NCBI GenBank assembly: GCA_946122785.1
Contig: CAMGYJ010000004.1
Coordinates: 11,678,150 to 11,742,149, forward strand
From: Linum tenue
Lineage: Eukaryota > Streptophyta > Magnoliopsida > Malpighiales > Linaceae
DNA length: 64,000 bases
Reading direction: 5' to 3'
A program made the translations under genes and the position numbers. Under the pieces are notes generated by a model, which was given only the letters and a program-made list of their open reading frames with translations, was not told where the DNA came from and did not search any database. This document shows positions 1-11,406 of the stretch, one piece after another. Position 1 is the first letter of the stretch, and every line of letters starts with the position of its first letter.

Positions 1-693
1 GTACTAAAACGTCAATTTCACGAACGAACCCCGAATTAAAATTCGAGATCGTCCTAACATCCCCTGCAGTATCCCCGTCAATATTAGTTCTAGGCTCCGG
101 GTCAAATTCTTGATAAAAACACATCAAACTCTGGCCGGAGCTAAATTCAGCGATTAGGACCCCGACCTAAATAATTGCCGAAATTCAGGGATTAGAACTA
201 GAGGATTGATTACCTCGCTGCAGGAAGCTCGTATATGAAATTTGGGCTCAATCCGGCTTCCGGATACTCCGAAACCCTAATTTGGCTTATCGGGAATTCA
301 AGAAATTCCTGAACCAAAAACTCGTTTTAAAGCTCTAAATCGATAAATCACGATGAATGGATGGATTAGGCATTACTTACGGGATTTTTGGATCACTAGG
401 GCTCAAGATTGGAGCTTTGGAATTTTTCCACAGTCGCTCCCTGCACTTCGCTCGCTCTGCTTCTCTCTCGGTCCGAAATGGAAAAATGACGATGGTGATG
501 AGAATAAAAGGGACGGGGAAAAGGGTTTATATATATATATGCCCGTCCGCTTAATTATATATATATATATATATATACTTATCCGATCGATCGATAATCC
601 GATTTTCGTCGAAAATAGTGTCGAAATGCTCGATTTTAAATCGCGAACTTTCTAGCGATCGAAATATGGGTTTTGCCGGAACGGGATGTTACA
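1..693 (-). mobile_element. partial LTR of an LTR retrotransposon, running off the left edge
   Basis: Read on the minus strand, the sequence starts at 693 with TGTAACATCCCG, a start common to plant Ty3/gypsy LTRs, and continues to position 1 without a visible LTR end. It contains an (AT)n tract that could serve as a TATA region and gene-like pyrimidine-rich stretches, but no coding domain. Only one terminus is in the window, so neither the LTR length nor a target duplication can be tested. It could instead be another kind of repeat. Confidence 0.4.
525..577. repeat. AT dinucleotide repeats
   Basis: Two runs of alternating AT (about 525-540 and 555-577) separated by a short GC-richer spacer. 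They lie inside the putative LTR and may be part of its promoter. They are also simple microsatellites likely to vary in length. Confidence 0.8.
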
Positions 694-1587
694 TGTTTCC
701 CTGTCCTTTTTCCTTCTTCGTTCTTTAGCCCTTTTCACCTACCCCGATTTCATTCTCAATGAAAGTCCCAATAACAAAACATAACCTTTGTACTTTATGA
801 CATTAAAAATTAAATTACCTTAATACATTCATCTTAAAGAATGATGCGTTGGATACCTTCTCTAATAACAGTAAAAGATTAGGTTTAGAAAAACTAATCA
901 GCTCCAGTTGTACACAATGATACATCTTCGTCCTTGTTGGAGGAAGACAAATGGGAATTTTGAAACAAAACCCAACCTATGAAAGTAGAGATTCCAGTCG
1001 ATCTATTCTGAAGAAACCATGCTGAAAACAGGCAATCCAATAACCAGAAGTTCACATACCACAGTTAACATATCCCAAGGAAGCATGGGAAAAGATCCAT
1101 TCTTGATTTTTATGTTTCAAAGTGGTGCATAAGTATCAAATTATACACTCTGCCTTAGCAACAATATAAAAAACATATATCAAGGAAGACTTCAACTCAG
1201 ACCACCTGTCAATTAGCAATTTTGAAAAACAAAACCTTGGACAAAATCACCAAACTTAAGGGAAAAGCTTTGCTCTATTATATCGACAAATCCCCTAAGA
1301 TCATACTGAAATTAAAAAACAATGAAGCCATGAAAAGAAATTATACCAGTTCTGAGAAGTGGGAAGTCCAAGCTTCTGTTCGGCATGAACACATAGATAA
1401 GCACCTTATCCTTTTCCGCGCAGAATCTCACCACCCTGACCAGACTCACATGCACTTCCATCCATCTCAATCAACTGAGATGAAAGTATAAGCAACATGC
1501 CAAATCCATTATGATTGCATAAGTTTTAATACGAAAGGAAGAAAAGGCAAGCATCAATGGTTACCTGCATGGGAGAGCTCAAAGGTC
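694..1587 (-). other. no coding sequence; probable 3' UTR side of the minus-strand gene
   Basis: This stretch has no convincing protein frame. On the minus strand a plausible splice acceptor (CATCTCAG before 1474) follows the donor at 1565/1564, so 1474 downward may be a 3' UTR exon of the spliced gene upstream. No polyadenylation signal stands out enough to place the end. The plus-strand frame at 1222-1491 has non-coding composition. Confidence 0.35.
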
Positions 1588-2580
1588 CTAGTTACTGGCA
1601 TTCCCCAACTGGAATGCAATAAAAGCAGTGAGTCTCATGTCCATGGTGTAAGAAGCTTCCACTCTAATCGCGTCCACCCCTTCGAATTTGATCTGAGTCA
1701 AAACCAGAGTGAAGCAATTCTCATGTAAGTTGCATTATACTTCGCTAGACCTCCAAATCTATAGTTCCACTACCCTTGCTGGTACATCATAGTAGATCGC
1801 CTACAAATTGTAGAAGCAAACCTAATGGGTAAACCATAAATCCATAGCTACAAACAAAACCAAAGCATATAACCTATAATGCTAGCGACCATTATAAGCA
1901 GAATGTGTTTCTATATTGCTAGCGACCATTATAAACTATACTTCTAGCAAAACAAAAGAAAAGTGGAAATCACCAACATGAATCAAAATGGGCTTGCTTC
2001 AAATCTGAATCGCCACTACCCAGCCAGGTTGAAGTTGATCATGCTTGCTTCATCACCGACAGCAAATGCAGATCGAATGGCAAGCAGAAACCAAGTCATA
2101 TGTGTTTATAGACCCCATAAGTTGACACCTGCAGCCAAATGCATGACATGCTTAAAATCAAGTCATATGTGTTTCTTTTCCTACTGAGTTCAAGAGTAAA
2201 TGGTGTGAGATGGAGGATGGAAGTTGACCTTTTGATTCTGCAAGAAGTGGAGGTAATATGAAATAGTGCTTCTGTTAGATGATGAACCAGTTCCGGTTAA
2301 TTTTGTAGCTGCCACCAAGAGGAAATAATGGAACTGTTAGTACAGAAACCAAAATCCTCGACCATCATAAACTAATCAAACTCGAACTCTACGTTCGCCA
2401 ATGAGCAAGGATAAATGAAATTCTAGATTTTCAAAACACCAAACGTTTTATAAATCATCAACAGAATGTAACCTTAACTCCAAACAACTGAGTCTGTGGA
2501 AGACCTTCTAATTTGTGAATTACACTAAGGACAGGGTCCAGCAAAAGGTTGTAGTTCTCCACTCTGCCCTTCTTTGCCCT
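1588..2580 (-). CDS. unidentified spliced gene, two supported C-terminal exons
   Basis: I do not recognise the product. Two minus-strand segments have exon structure. Exon 2580-2473 follows an acceptor (GTGATTAG) and has 36 sense codons, with a run Asn-Tyr-Asn-Leu-Leu-Leu-Asp near its middle. It ends at AAG followed by GT. The next exon begins at 1692 after GACTCAG in the same phase, encodes about 34 residues including Lys-Phe-Glu-Gly-Val-Asp-Ala-Ile-Arg, and stops at TAG 1590-1588. Only this reading frame is open in both, and the phases match, which supports a real protein C-terminus. A donor (GCAG/GTAACC) downstream of the stop suggests a spliced 3' UTR. The 5' exons were not found with confidence; candidates lie between 2600 and 3000. 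The gene may be truncated. Confidence 0.45.
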
Positions 2581-3110
2581 CTAATCACCCAGAACAACAA
2601 CTCTTACTTGCGAACTTAGCATTAAGCGTTTGACCGGAAAAGTAAGCTGAAACCACACATCCAAATCGATACAAATACCCCCCCCCCCCCTCCAATTTCA
2701 TCAGAAACCAATACAGTCCAGACCCAGTTCTCCAAAACTTAAGGGATAATCACATACAATGGTAAAAAAAGAAAGACCAATTATGAGTTTTAAGCTAATA
2801 AGAAAGAGGGGGAAAACCGATGGCTTGAGAATGATGGGGGCGCCCTCCACGGATGCGAGTAGCTGGAGCGATTTGGAGCCAAATCATGGACAGGCTGAAG
2901 TAGAGAAGAGAGAATAAGCAGGGTTCATGACGTCGGCAGTAGTTACCATGAAAACCCTCTCAGTGGTTTTGTTTCTTCTGGGCGTACGTCGACATCGTTA
3001 ATCTTGTCCGGCATTTGTACACTGTCTGCTGCAGCAATCGACAGAGAAGATAGCAGCGAATCTCTGGAGGTAATCTGGAACCTGCGGTGGAGGTGGGCTG
3101 GCTGCCGGAG
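2581..3110 (-). other. upstream part of the unidentified minus-strand gene, exons not resolved
   Basis: The stretch includes a poly-C run near 2680 and GC-richer sequence from about 2830 to 3100 that looks like exon or 5' UTR in composition. Several short frames exist on both strands, and I cannot choose one. An ATG at about 2948 on the minus strand opens only a short frame. Confidence 0.3.
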
Positions 3111-3229
3111 ATGAAAGTCGCACTCGTCAATAACCTCTCCGCCGCCGAGATCATCCGCGGTACTCCCAATCGCGATCTCCCCACTCCCAAGGACTTCCGT
3201 CAGCGAGTGGGGTCGTCGACTTGCTTATA
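3111..3229 (+). pseudogene. possible broken exon of a host gene
   Basis: From an ATG at 3111 a 39-codon frame runs to TAA 3227-3229. Its third codon positions are strongly G/C biased (many CTC, GCC, ATC, AAG), unlike the surrounding non-coding DNA, and this is what suggests real coding sequence. It begins Met-Lys-Val-Ala-Leu-Val-Asn-Asn-Leu and has a Pro/Asp-rich end. No family is recognised. The last residues before the stop look non-coding, so the exon may be truncated near 3210. The minus-strand frame over the same bases has poorer codon statistics. Confidence 0.3.
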
Positions 3230-4119
3230 ATTAGGGATTTCGATTTGTTTGAAATTGGGAATAGGAGGAGATTTCTGATGCGAGTTATTGTGCTTCTCGC
3301 CGGAGGGGACAGCCTCAATCAAATCTGTAAAACGGTTAAAGGGTAAGAAACCTCCTCTTCCATTCCTTCCGCAGATCGATTCTGTAAAAGGGTAAGCAGC
3401 CTCCTTCCTTCTCCTCCCTTTCACCTTTCCCCCTCTCTCTCTGTAATATGCCTGCAATTGCTCTTCCCTTTCCGTGACTTTCTTCTCTCTCTTAATAACC
3501 AGTAGAAAAGGTGCGCTTATTTCACCCAAACAAAAAATAAATGAATATTATATGACAACGTGGGAAACGGAGAAAAGGTGGGTAGTGGACAGTTTGTTAG
3601 TTCTGCAATCAGGCGGGGACTCTTATTTTTTTCCCCGCTTAACACTCTGCCACATCAGCTTCCTAAAATCACTCTATGTGCAGGAAAATTTGAATGGGGG
3701 GTGCAGTTTTACTTTTCAGCTATAAATTATACTGTAGATACTTGATTTAAGAGAAATATGAGGGGTAAGTTTTTATACTCACCAACCATTGTACTTATTC
3801 CGGTTGGTTGGGTGATTTGTTAATGTTATTTTATTCTCTATACGCCAGTAACCGGAGGCACTATAAATAGACCGTTTATTTCTGTTTTTTAGACAGCTGG
3901 TTTCAAATCCCAAGAAATCACTTACTGGAATGCGATATTTCTCTGTAGAGCCGACTCAATACGTCGTTTTCGATCACTCTTCTCTTAAATACTGAGTTGA
4001 ACTTTGACTGGTCTTTTTTTGCAGGTGTCTATCTCGTATGCTGGCGACGCACATTGACGAGGAAGTCGACACTCACCGAACCCCAAACAGAAACATGCTA
4101 CTCCAAATTTGGCATCAAC
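3230..4119. other. non-coding; one promoter-like spot
   Basis: No sustained coding frame is seen. A TATAAATA-type box lies at about 3863. Some 160 bases downstream there is an acceptor-like TTTTTTTGCAG at 4014-4024, so a lost or very short gene is conceivable. Nothing further can be supported. Confidence 0.3.
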
Positions 4120-4314
4120 ACTCTGATGATTACTTATTCCCAAAATATATAAAATGAAATGAAGGCAATCATAATCAGTGGATTATAAATCACAGTCTTG
4201 CGTGGTACTGTGGCGCTAACCCTAGCTAGCCAGCATCAGTCGTACGTTCTGCTTGAGAATCCGCGGTCCGTGTTCAGTTTCCAATAGCAGCTGAGCTGGC
4301 TGGTCTTGCAATTA
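4120..4314. other. left arm of a duplicated segment (copy 1)
   Basis: This stretch matches 52780-52980 in the same order. Shared landmarks are GTGGTACTGTG, the phrase CTAACCCTAGCTAGC (copy 2: CAAACCCTAGCTAGC), CCGCGGYCCGTGTTCA and GAGCTGGCTGGTC. In copy 1 the match stops at about 4303-4314 where the hAT-like shell begins, and resumes at 42143. In copy 2 the sequence is continuous. This defines an occupied and an empty site of one ancestral sequence. Confidence 0.75.
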
Positions 4315-4329
4315 TAGGTGTCAATCAAG

Positions 4330-4560
4330 CGGGTTTGAGTTAAGTTCAATTGGGTCGGGGTTTAAAAGTATTGCGGGTTAGTCAGGTCGCAGGTTCATCT
4401 GGTTCGGGTTCAAACGGGTTGCGGGTTAGTTGGGTTACGGGTTCATCAGGTTCTGGTTCAATCGGGTTGCGCGCAAATTGGGTTGCGAGTTCACGGGTTT
4501 TGGGTCGGGCGGATTGCGGGTAGATCGAGTTTCGGTTGTTCGGGCCAGCGCATCGAGTAA
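4330..4560. repeat. subterminal GGGTTGCGGGTT repeats, left end of shell
   Basis: Degenerate G/T-rich units (GGGTTGCGGGTTAGT, GGGTTACGGGTTCATC and similar) follow each other for about 230 bp. The same units occur at the other end of the element (41960-42130). They probably are, or derive from, transposase-binding subterminal repeats. Confidence 0.7.
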
Positions 4561-5256
4561 CTTACTCATTACTCGTTACCAACTTACACATTTTATAACA
4601 CTAATTTAAAATATTTTTCTCAACTTTTTAACCAATTTATTTCTACCTCGTATATATATATACTTAAGTTTTTTTTAAAAAAAAAAACTAGTCAAAATGT
4701 TAAATCAATTTGTATGACTTGCAAACTTGTTATGTAAATAATCATAATTGGTAAAATACACTTGCTAATAGTAATAGTGATGTCAATATTTGTAACCAAA
4801 AGACATCATTAACTGTTTATTTGATATTTTAGTATTATTTTACGAGTAATTGGATTAAAGTATCTCGTTTAGTATAACCATGCAAATTTGGTATTTGGCG
4901 TGTGGTATTTGACAAAAGCAGAGTGATAAAAGAAGTTATTTCGGAATAACTCATTGCCCAAATAACTTTAGTAAACTGTTGCCAAACGAGTTATTTGTAA
5001 AAAATTTCAAATTATCCTAAAATTTGAACCATTAAAGATTAACTATCACTGTTAGTAAAATTAATGTGACTTCAATCATAACTTACTCAATAACATATAT
5101 CCTATACAGTTAGCCTTGCCCTCAATCGACAATATTAAGTTAGTATATGTTGTTGATTGTATACCCTAAATCATCAATACATTATACACTAACCACATAC
5201 CCTATACCCTAACCATATGTCCTTATGAGTTATAATTTTGCTAGTATAGTTAATTT
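4561..5256. other. AT-rich interior of the shell element, no gene
   Basis: AT-rich sequence with no coding frame. From about 5150 it holds repeats of the phrase ATACCCTAACC, which continue on the other side of the LINE at 40800-41010. This supports the view that the LINE interrupted one continuous stretch. Confidence 0.6.
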
Positions 5257-5264
5257 AAAAGTGA

Positions 5265-6335
5265 TGTGGATGCAGCATCCTTCGTACGAGAAAATAGTGA
5301 GTGATGTTTGGGGTCAGCAGCTGCAAGGTTCTGCCTTACAGAGGATTAAGAGGAAATTCTATGTTCTGAAGTTGGAGCTCAAAAGTTTAAACAGGCAGGA
5401 ATACATGAACATTAGTGACAGGGTAAAGGAGGCCAGTTCTAACCTTGGGATAGCCCAAGCACAGGCTTTAGAAGTGCCAAGTGCAGACACATTTGCCAGG
5501 ATGAGAATTCTCACTGAGGAGTTGCAGAGATTGAGGACTGCTGAAGAAAGTTTTTACAAACAGAAATCGTGTATAAATTGGCTCACCTTGGGAGATATGA
5601 ATTCGGGTTTTTTCCATAAAGCAGTGAAGATCAGGCAGGCTCGCAAACAATTGAGAAGGCTTATTACTAGTTCTGGAGTGGAAGTTACTAGTGAGCAGGG
5701 CATAGCAGATGAAGCAGTGGGATTTTATGAGCAATTATACAGTGTGGTGAATCCTGAAGTAAAGCCTGACTCGACCATCATTGGTTCTCTTATTAATAAA
5801 AGCTTAAGTGAGGGTAGTAAAGACTTGCTATGTGCTGAAGTATCGAGTGCAGAAGTTAGAGCTGCTCTTTTTGATATGAGTCCCCTCAAGGCGCCTGGTC
5901 CTGATGGGTGGACTACGGGTTTCTTTCAGAAGCATTGGGGGCTGATTAGTGGTGATATCTGCGAGGGAATTCGAGAGTTCTTCAGAACTAAGACTTTACC
6001 TCGAGGTATGAACACTGCTTCTCTCACCTTAGCTCCTAAAACGTTAAATGCTGACAGAATGACTGCTTTTCGTCCTATTGCTTGCATCAATGTGATATAT
6101 AAAATCATTGCTAAGGTGCTAGCAAATAGGATTCAGATTGCACTTCCTGAGGTGATTAGTAAGAATCAGTCTGCGTTTGTCAAAGGAAGGAGTATACTAG
6201 ATAATATATTAATGGCGCAGGAAATAGTGCAGAATTACAATAAAACAAGAATCTCTTCTCGATGTGCGGTGAAAATTGATCTGCACAAAGCTTTTGATTC
6301 GGTTAATTGGGAGTATTTAGTTTGTGTGATGAAGC
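5265..6335 (+). pseudogene. LINE ORF2, amino half of reverse transcriptase (5' truncated)
   Basis: This frame encodes the linker between endonuclease and RT, followed by the first RT blocks of a plant L1-type ORF2. The linker has a typical SCINWLTLGDMNSGFFHKAV-like stretch. The RT blocks seen are APGPDG near residue 223 of the frame counted from 5225, a RPIACINVIYKIIAKVLANR block, a SAFVKGRSILDNILMAQE block, and motif A with Asp-Leu-His-Lys-Ala-Phe-Asp, which carries the first catalytic Asp. The frame then reads straight into the inserted LTR at 6336. The endonuclease is missing. The ATG at 5225 lies upstream of the LINE boundary and is not the native start. Confidence 0.9.
6331..6335. repeat. 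left copy of 5-bp target duplication GAAGC
   Basis: GAAGC abuts the LTR terminus TGTAGACACC. The same five bases stand at 39031-39035 where the LINE resumes. An uninterrupted L1 reading needs GAAGC only once, to give Lys-His-Met-Gly-Phe-Pro, so the duplication is real. Five bases is the usual target size for Ty3/gypsy integration. Confidence 0.8.
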
Positions 6336-6835
6336 TGTAGACACCGCTTTTTGTCCGGGCAAAACATATTTAATTAAATAAATGTTAGTTTTTGTTTAGA
6401 GTTAGCAATAGCAAATTTTAAACAAAACTACTCATTGAAGTCGTATTTGTTTTGAGTTAGGTTTTGTTTTCCATAAACAATGAGATTACCAATAGTATTT
6501 GTTTTGAGTTGGGTTTTGTTTTCCATAAACAATGAGATTACCAATAGCAAATCTGTACGAATTACAATAGCAAATCTGTACGAATTAGACTTGTATTCGA
6601 TTTTGGTTGTGATAGAAGTTGATCATTTACTTGACATATGAGATTGTGAGGTTGGATCTTGATTACTAAGTAATTAAAGTCTAAAGAAAGAAATAACAAT
6701 TTCATTTAAGACAATTACAATAAATTAACTACATAATTAGAACAATTAATAATTACAATTTTACAATTAAGCTCAAAACTGCCCAAGTCAAAGAACCCTC
6801 AATCAAACCAGTCAACAAAGTCAAACCGGCCAGAG

Positions 6836-6945
6836 ATCGGTCCGACCGAACTCAGATCGGTCCGACCCAGAACTCAGATCGGTCCGACCCAGAACTCAGA
6901 TCGGTCCGACCCAGAACTCAGATCGGTCCGACCCAGAACCGGCAC
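6836..6945. repeat. 22-bp minisatellite expanded in LTR1
   Basis: About five units of AGATCGGTCCGACC followed by CAGAACTC or a shorter spacer. LTR2, LTR3 and LTR4 have two units at the corresponding place (for example 15694-15735). LTR1 thus gained units after it separated from the others. Confidence 0.85.
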
Positions 6946-9163
6946 TGTTGTAAGCTTGGGGAACAAGTTTTCTTTTTCTATAAAGACCCATCTGTTCCTT
7001 TAGCGAAAAGGGGGGAGGGGCAGAGTTCTTCCTTGCATCCCTTCTTCTCTTCCACTTCTGGACTTTTTCTACTTCTTTTACTTCTCCTTCCTCCTCCTCA
7101 CGAGCTGTAGCAAAAAACAGAGAAAAGAGGGAGTTCTGCTGCTTTTTCCCCACGCCTCAACTGCCTCAAAGACAAATTTTCTTTCCGCTTTTTCTTCTTA
7201 GGCTCCTCCTCTTCAAAGAAAAACACTCTGCAAAGCAAAAAGAAGCTTCAATAGTCCATACCCTTTCTTCTTAGCCGCTGGTACAAAGAAAAACAACATA
7301 AAAAAGGCTATTTTCCTTTACAAACAGAAACAGAGAGTTCCCCTTTCCTTTCCTCACGAAGCAACAGAAATAAAAGACAGCCAAAAGAGAACAAAAAGGA
7401 GAGATAAGCAACTTCCATACTTCTCTTAAACACCATACCAGCAATCCTAACAAAAAAGACAGTTTTCTTCGTCTCCACGGTCCACATACCGCCAACCACA
7501 AGTAACAGAAAGGAGATCACTAAAAAGTCCCACTTTCATCTTCTTTCTTTAACCCACGCAAAAAACGAAACAGCAAAGACAAGGGCAAAAAGAAGCAAAG
7601 ACAGCAGCAAGAAATTGGAGGAAAGCATTTCAACCCATCCCAAACATCAAGCCAAAGGTTGGTAAGCAAACAAATTAACCATCTTTAGATTCAATCATCA
7701 CCTTACATAATCATCTCACTTCTACTTTTCTTAACAAGCTTTAAGAGGAAATCATAAGTGATTACCTCCATGCAAATTACAAGTCCATCTGAACACCTTA
7801 AGAGGGATCATATCTGAATCTATTTTCCTTTCAAGCACTCAACTTCGTGTAATCCAACTAGTTACTACAATCGTCATCATTGTACTTATTTTTCTCCTAA
7901 ATTCTAAGTTTATAAACTGAATAGCATACAAGTACTTCCATTCAAGGTGACTTTCTTTCTGTTAAGATAACCAACTCATAGTTATGTATATTATTTCTAA
8001 AATTACTAATCTACTAATAGCTGTATAAGTATAACTATATGTTTCACCTATCATCTCGATTAAACTTCTATCAAGTAATCTTTTTATTTAGCACTCCCAT
8101 AATAAAAACAGAAAATAGATTCGTTTTCTTTCATGTTCTTGTCTTGACCACTTTATTTTTATCGGGTATGCTCCATAATTAAATCTAAAATCAAAATTTA
8201 TAAGCAATCAAAAACAGATTCGACACACACAAGTTCTAAACCGGTTACCCATCACAATTACCACCAAGTTTCCAATTCCAAACCCACCATCAACACCCAC
8301 AGAATGTCCAATCATGATCCATAGTCACTAGGCCTTTCAGATTCAAACTCCCACTACCACAACCAAATTCCCAAAAGCTCAACGATATTAGCATGAATCA
8401 ACTACTACCCTACCCGACACAATACACATTTGCCAAATCGAAATCAACACCATAAAGCACAAATTTATGTCTAAAAACCCAGTAAAACGACATAAAAATA
8501 ATCAGAAACCAAAACCTTACCATCAAACTAAAAATCAGTAAATCACCAAACAAATACGACATACAATCAAATCCCTAAATTTCCTACTTCTTACCCGAAG
8601 CCTTTCAAAACAGAAACAACAATTTAAGGAAGGGGATTTACCCTATTCTGCTGCCGTCAGCGCTACCGCCTTCGTCGACGGCAGCCTCGCGTGTTACCAT
8701 CCCCACTGGCGGCAGCCATCTTCTCCTTTCCTCCAATCGTCATCTAACCCTCAAATCCCAAAACAAAAACCAAAAAAACGGGTTAGAAACCCTAAAACAA
8801 CTAAATCAAGCACTTGGATCGAACATGCAAGCCTGAAAACGACCTTTACCTTCGTCTCCGTCATCGTCAACCGCCGGAAACTCTCCCAGCTTGCCGCTGC
8901 TTGAATCCCTTGCTTTTCCTCGTCGCCACCAGAACTTGAGAAAAAGGGAGGCGATGGGGATTCGTTTTTTTTCGATTGGGTTTTGTTCGATTTTGGAGAT
9001 TGGAAGTCGGTTTTGAGAGAGGGAAGAAGGAGAGTGGATGCGATTGAAGAGCTAGGGATTTTTATTGTTCTTCTTCTTTTCGATTGTTGGTTTGTGTTTC
9101 TGGAGAAGAGAGGAAGTGACGAGAAGATGGAGAGAAGAGGATAGAGCGGCGCTTAGTTTAGGA

Positions 9164-9547
9164 CATGGTTGTCACGCCGGCCGGCGTGCCACTGGTTGAA
9201 CCTGGTTCAACCTGTACCGGTCATAAAACCGGCATGACACCACCGGTATGACCGGCATGATCGATATACGAATCTCCAAGTAAAATGACCTTATCTTAGT
9301 GAATTTAATTGATAAAAAATAATTTATTATTTATTTTATGTGTTAAAAAGTTAAATGTTGATGTTATTTGTTGGATCCAAGTACAAATATTCAGGTATTG
9401 ACGTTAAATGTCGTGTTTAAATATGAGTATTTGTAAATTATTTGTAATATTAACCGGCATAAACCGGCACAAACTGGTATGTACCACCGGTCGAACCATT
9501 CCACTTGCTAAACCGGCACACTGGCATAAACCGGTTTGACAACCTTG
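9164..9547. mobile_element. 384-bp hAT MITE inserted in LTR1
   Basis: The element starts CATGGTTGTCACGCCGG and its end, reverse complemented, reads CAAGGTTGTCAAACCGG, an imperfect 17-bp terminal inverted repeat. It is flanked by a perfect 8-bp duplication GTTTAGGA (9156-9163 and 9548-9555). LTR2-LTR4 have GTTTAGGA once and no insert. The interior is AT-rich with further ACCGGCAT motifs and no coding capacity. An 8-bp target duplication and CA...TG termini identify it as a non-autonomous hAT element. Confidence 0.92.
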
Positions 9548-10610
9548 GTTTAGGATGAAATGAATTAGGGTTTTGATTTTGCCTGAAAGAGAGACTTATA
9601 TTTGTCTCAGGGCTAAAAGACTAATCTACCCCTCCAATTTTAACAAAAATTACGCCAATTGCCACTGTCCCCTGTGAAACAAAAAATAAAAAACGCATAA
9701 AAATTTAACGCATCAGAGGTTCGAACCCAAAACCTTTCAACAATAAGTTATAAGCAGCGAACCAACCAACCAACCAGTAAGGCTACCAAAGATTTCTTGA
9801 CATTTGCCTTGTTCGTTCTATTTTATTGTCAATGAAGCTTAATACGTAAATCCATATCGACTAATCGTGTTAAGATCTCTTTTTTTACCAAGATGAGATT
9901 ATCCCTAAATATTTCAAAATATTACTTACTTACCTAGCAAATTCCTTAATACGAAATCATGGTCGATAGACCGTGATGGTCATTCTAGTTGAAATTCTAC
10001 AAAAAACAATTTAGCGTTCAATCACTACATTAAAAAATCATAAATACACTTCCTAAAAATTCAATTTATCATCTAAGCAATGATCAATATAACGTGTTGA
10101 GATCACTTCTTAAAATCTCTCAATTTATTCTAACTACGTGGACTTTGATCCCGGATAAACCCGGGTACGTAGGCAACCGATAGGTTCGAGTCCAACTAAT
10201 CTAAAAAACCCTTTTATGTCAATAGACGTAAAAAACCGATAACTTTAAATTCACATTTATACCGATAACATCGTCCAATTGAACTCTAATGATTTATTTT
10301 CGTACTAATTAAAAATAATCGAATATTACAACTAAATAATACAAACAAATCCCAATTAATATTACACCCAACCCCTTAAGAACTTATCGATTTAAGTAGT
10401 ACCCATTTGGGGCGTTGTGGGGTGTGAATACACTTCCCCACACGTAATCGTACTCCCGAACCCATAAACCTAAAATTCGCAGACCAGATTTCTGGTTTTA
10501 ACCTAAATAACAAAACCGGAAAAAGGTGTTCGATCCACCACAGTAAGGTCGATGGCGACTCCGAGCTTATTCGCTACGAATCCCGCGATCCGGAGGGGCG
10601 GTTGCGACAG

Positions 10611-10629
10611 TGGCGACTCCGCTGGGGAC
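10611..10629 (+). other. primer-binding site of the plus-strand element
   Basis: TGGCGACTCCGCTGGGGAC begins one base after the LTR. Its reverse complement ends in CCA and resembles a tRNA 3' end. From memory Ogre-type elements use tRNA-Arg; the exact tRNA was not checked. Confidence 0.8.
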
Positions 10630-11406
10630 TAAAGAGAGTCAACTACTTAACAATCGATAAGCATTTTCTTACTTTCTTAAATGGGTGTTATGTGTTTACT
10701 ATATCAATTTGCGCCTTTAATTTATGATGTATTCTATTTCTTGCATCCATGCATAAAGCTCTATTCCCGAGCTATCCTTGTAGAAAAAAGGAAGAAAGTA
10801 GTGTGACTCCTACAATAGTAGGGGAAATACGAAACTTCCCAACCAGGTTGAACTCAAATCCGAGGATGATTTGAGGTATCATGCTAAACTCGAAAGGGTT
10901 ATAGTGTGGTACAACTTGGGAGCCTGGTTCCTTAAGATCCCTATCCAGCATATAGTTTACCTAGAAACTACCTAAACCACAACTTATCCCAGAGCCTACC
11001 CAAAAACACAACTTTATGCTGCCGAAATACCCTAGGTTTACCTCAATAAGGCAAAGTTCGTGAAAGAGTTTATCTTATGATCAGTTCTTCTCTTGCTTAT
11101 ACGTGTAATGTATGTTCTGCAAATCATTCGTAAATGACAGAGATTTATTTGTATGTGTGAAAATATTTTAAACTCATTACACCATCATTTCTTCATTTAT
11201 CATTTTAAAATTTGTACAAGGTGCATATGCATCCACTGAAAAGTACTTTGTATTTACAATCATATCATTGAGCATAACCCACCATGAATTCATCTCATTT
11301 ACCACCATGAAACGAGTTAACAAAATTGGGATTCTCTAAGGTTGCTCATCCACGAGGATAATGTCAACCCCGTAAGTACTCGACCGAATCCAAGGCTAAG
11401 CCTAGT
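10630..11406 (+). other. untranslated leader with a decayed leader ORF
   Basis: Between the PBS and gag there is about 780 bp without a good frame. At about 10800-10870 a plus-strand reading (Thr-Ile-Val-Gly, Arg-Asn-Phe-Pro-Thr, Leu-Asn-Ser-Asn) matches the leader of the minus-strand elements near 21437-21640 and 30956-31159. Both elements therefore belong to one family. Ogre-like elements often carry an extra ORF before gag, and this may be its remnant. Confidence 0.6.

Larger units (their letters stand above)
6336..10609 (+). mobile_element. LTR1: 5' LTR of a Tat/Ogre-like element (plus orientation)
   Basis: The LTR runs from TGTAGACACC to GGTTGCGACA and is 4274 bp, or 3882 bp after removing a nested MITE and its duplicated target. 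It is followed directly by a primer-binding site, which fixes the orientation. It is the reverse complement of LTR2-LTR4. Compared with those it has an expanded 22-bp minisatellite, lacks the 91-bp duplication seen in LTR3 and LTR4, and carries the MITE. Long LTRs, the tRNA-Arg-like PBS and the gag type fit the Tat/Ogre lineage. The short open frames inside it are not conserved proteins. Confidence 0.9.

Noticed and set aside
3200..3745. Several frames of 60-109 residues near 3.2-3.7 kb
   Set aside because: Conflicting frames on both strands, no splice-consistent exon and no recognisable motif.
5468..6108. Minus-strand frames over the LINE
   Set aside because: Shadows of the reverse transcriptase frame.
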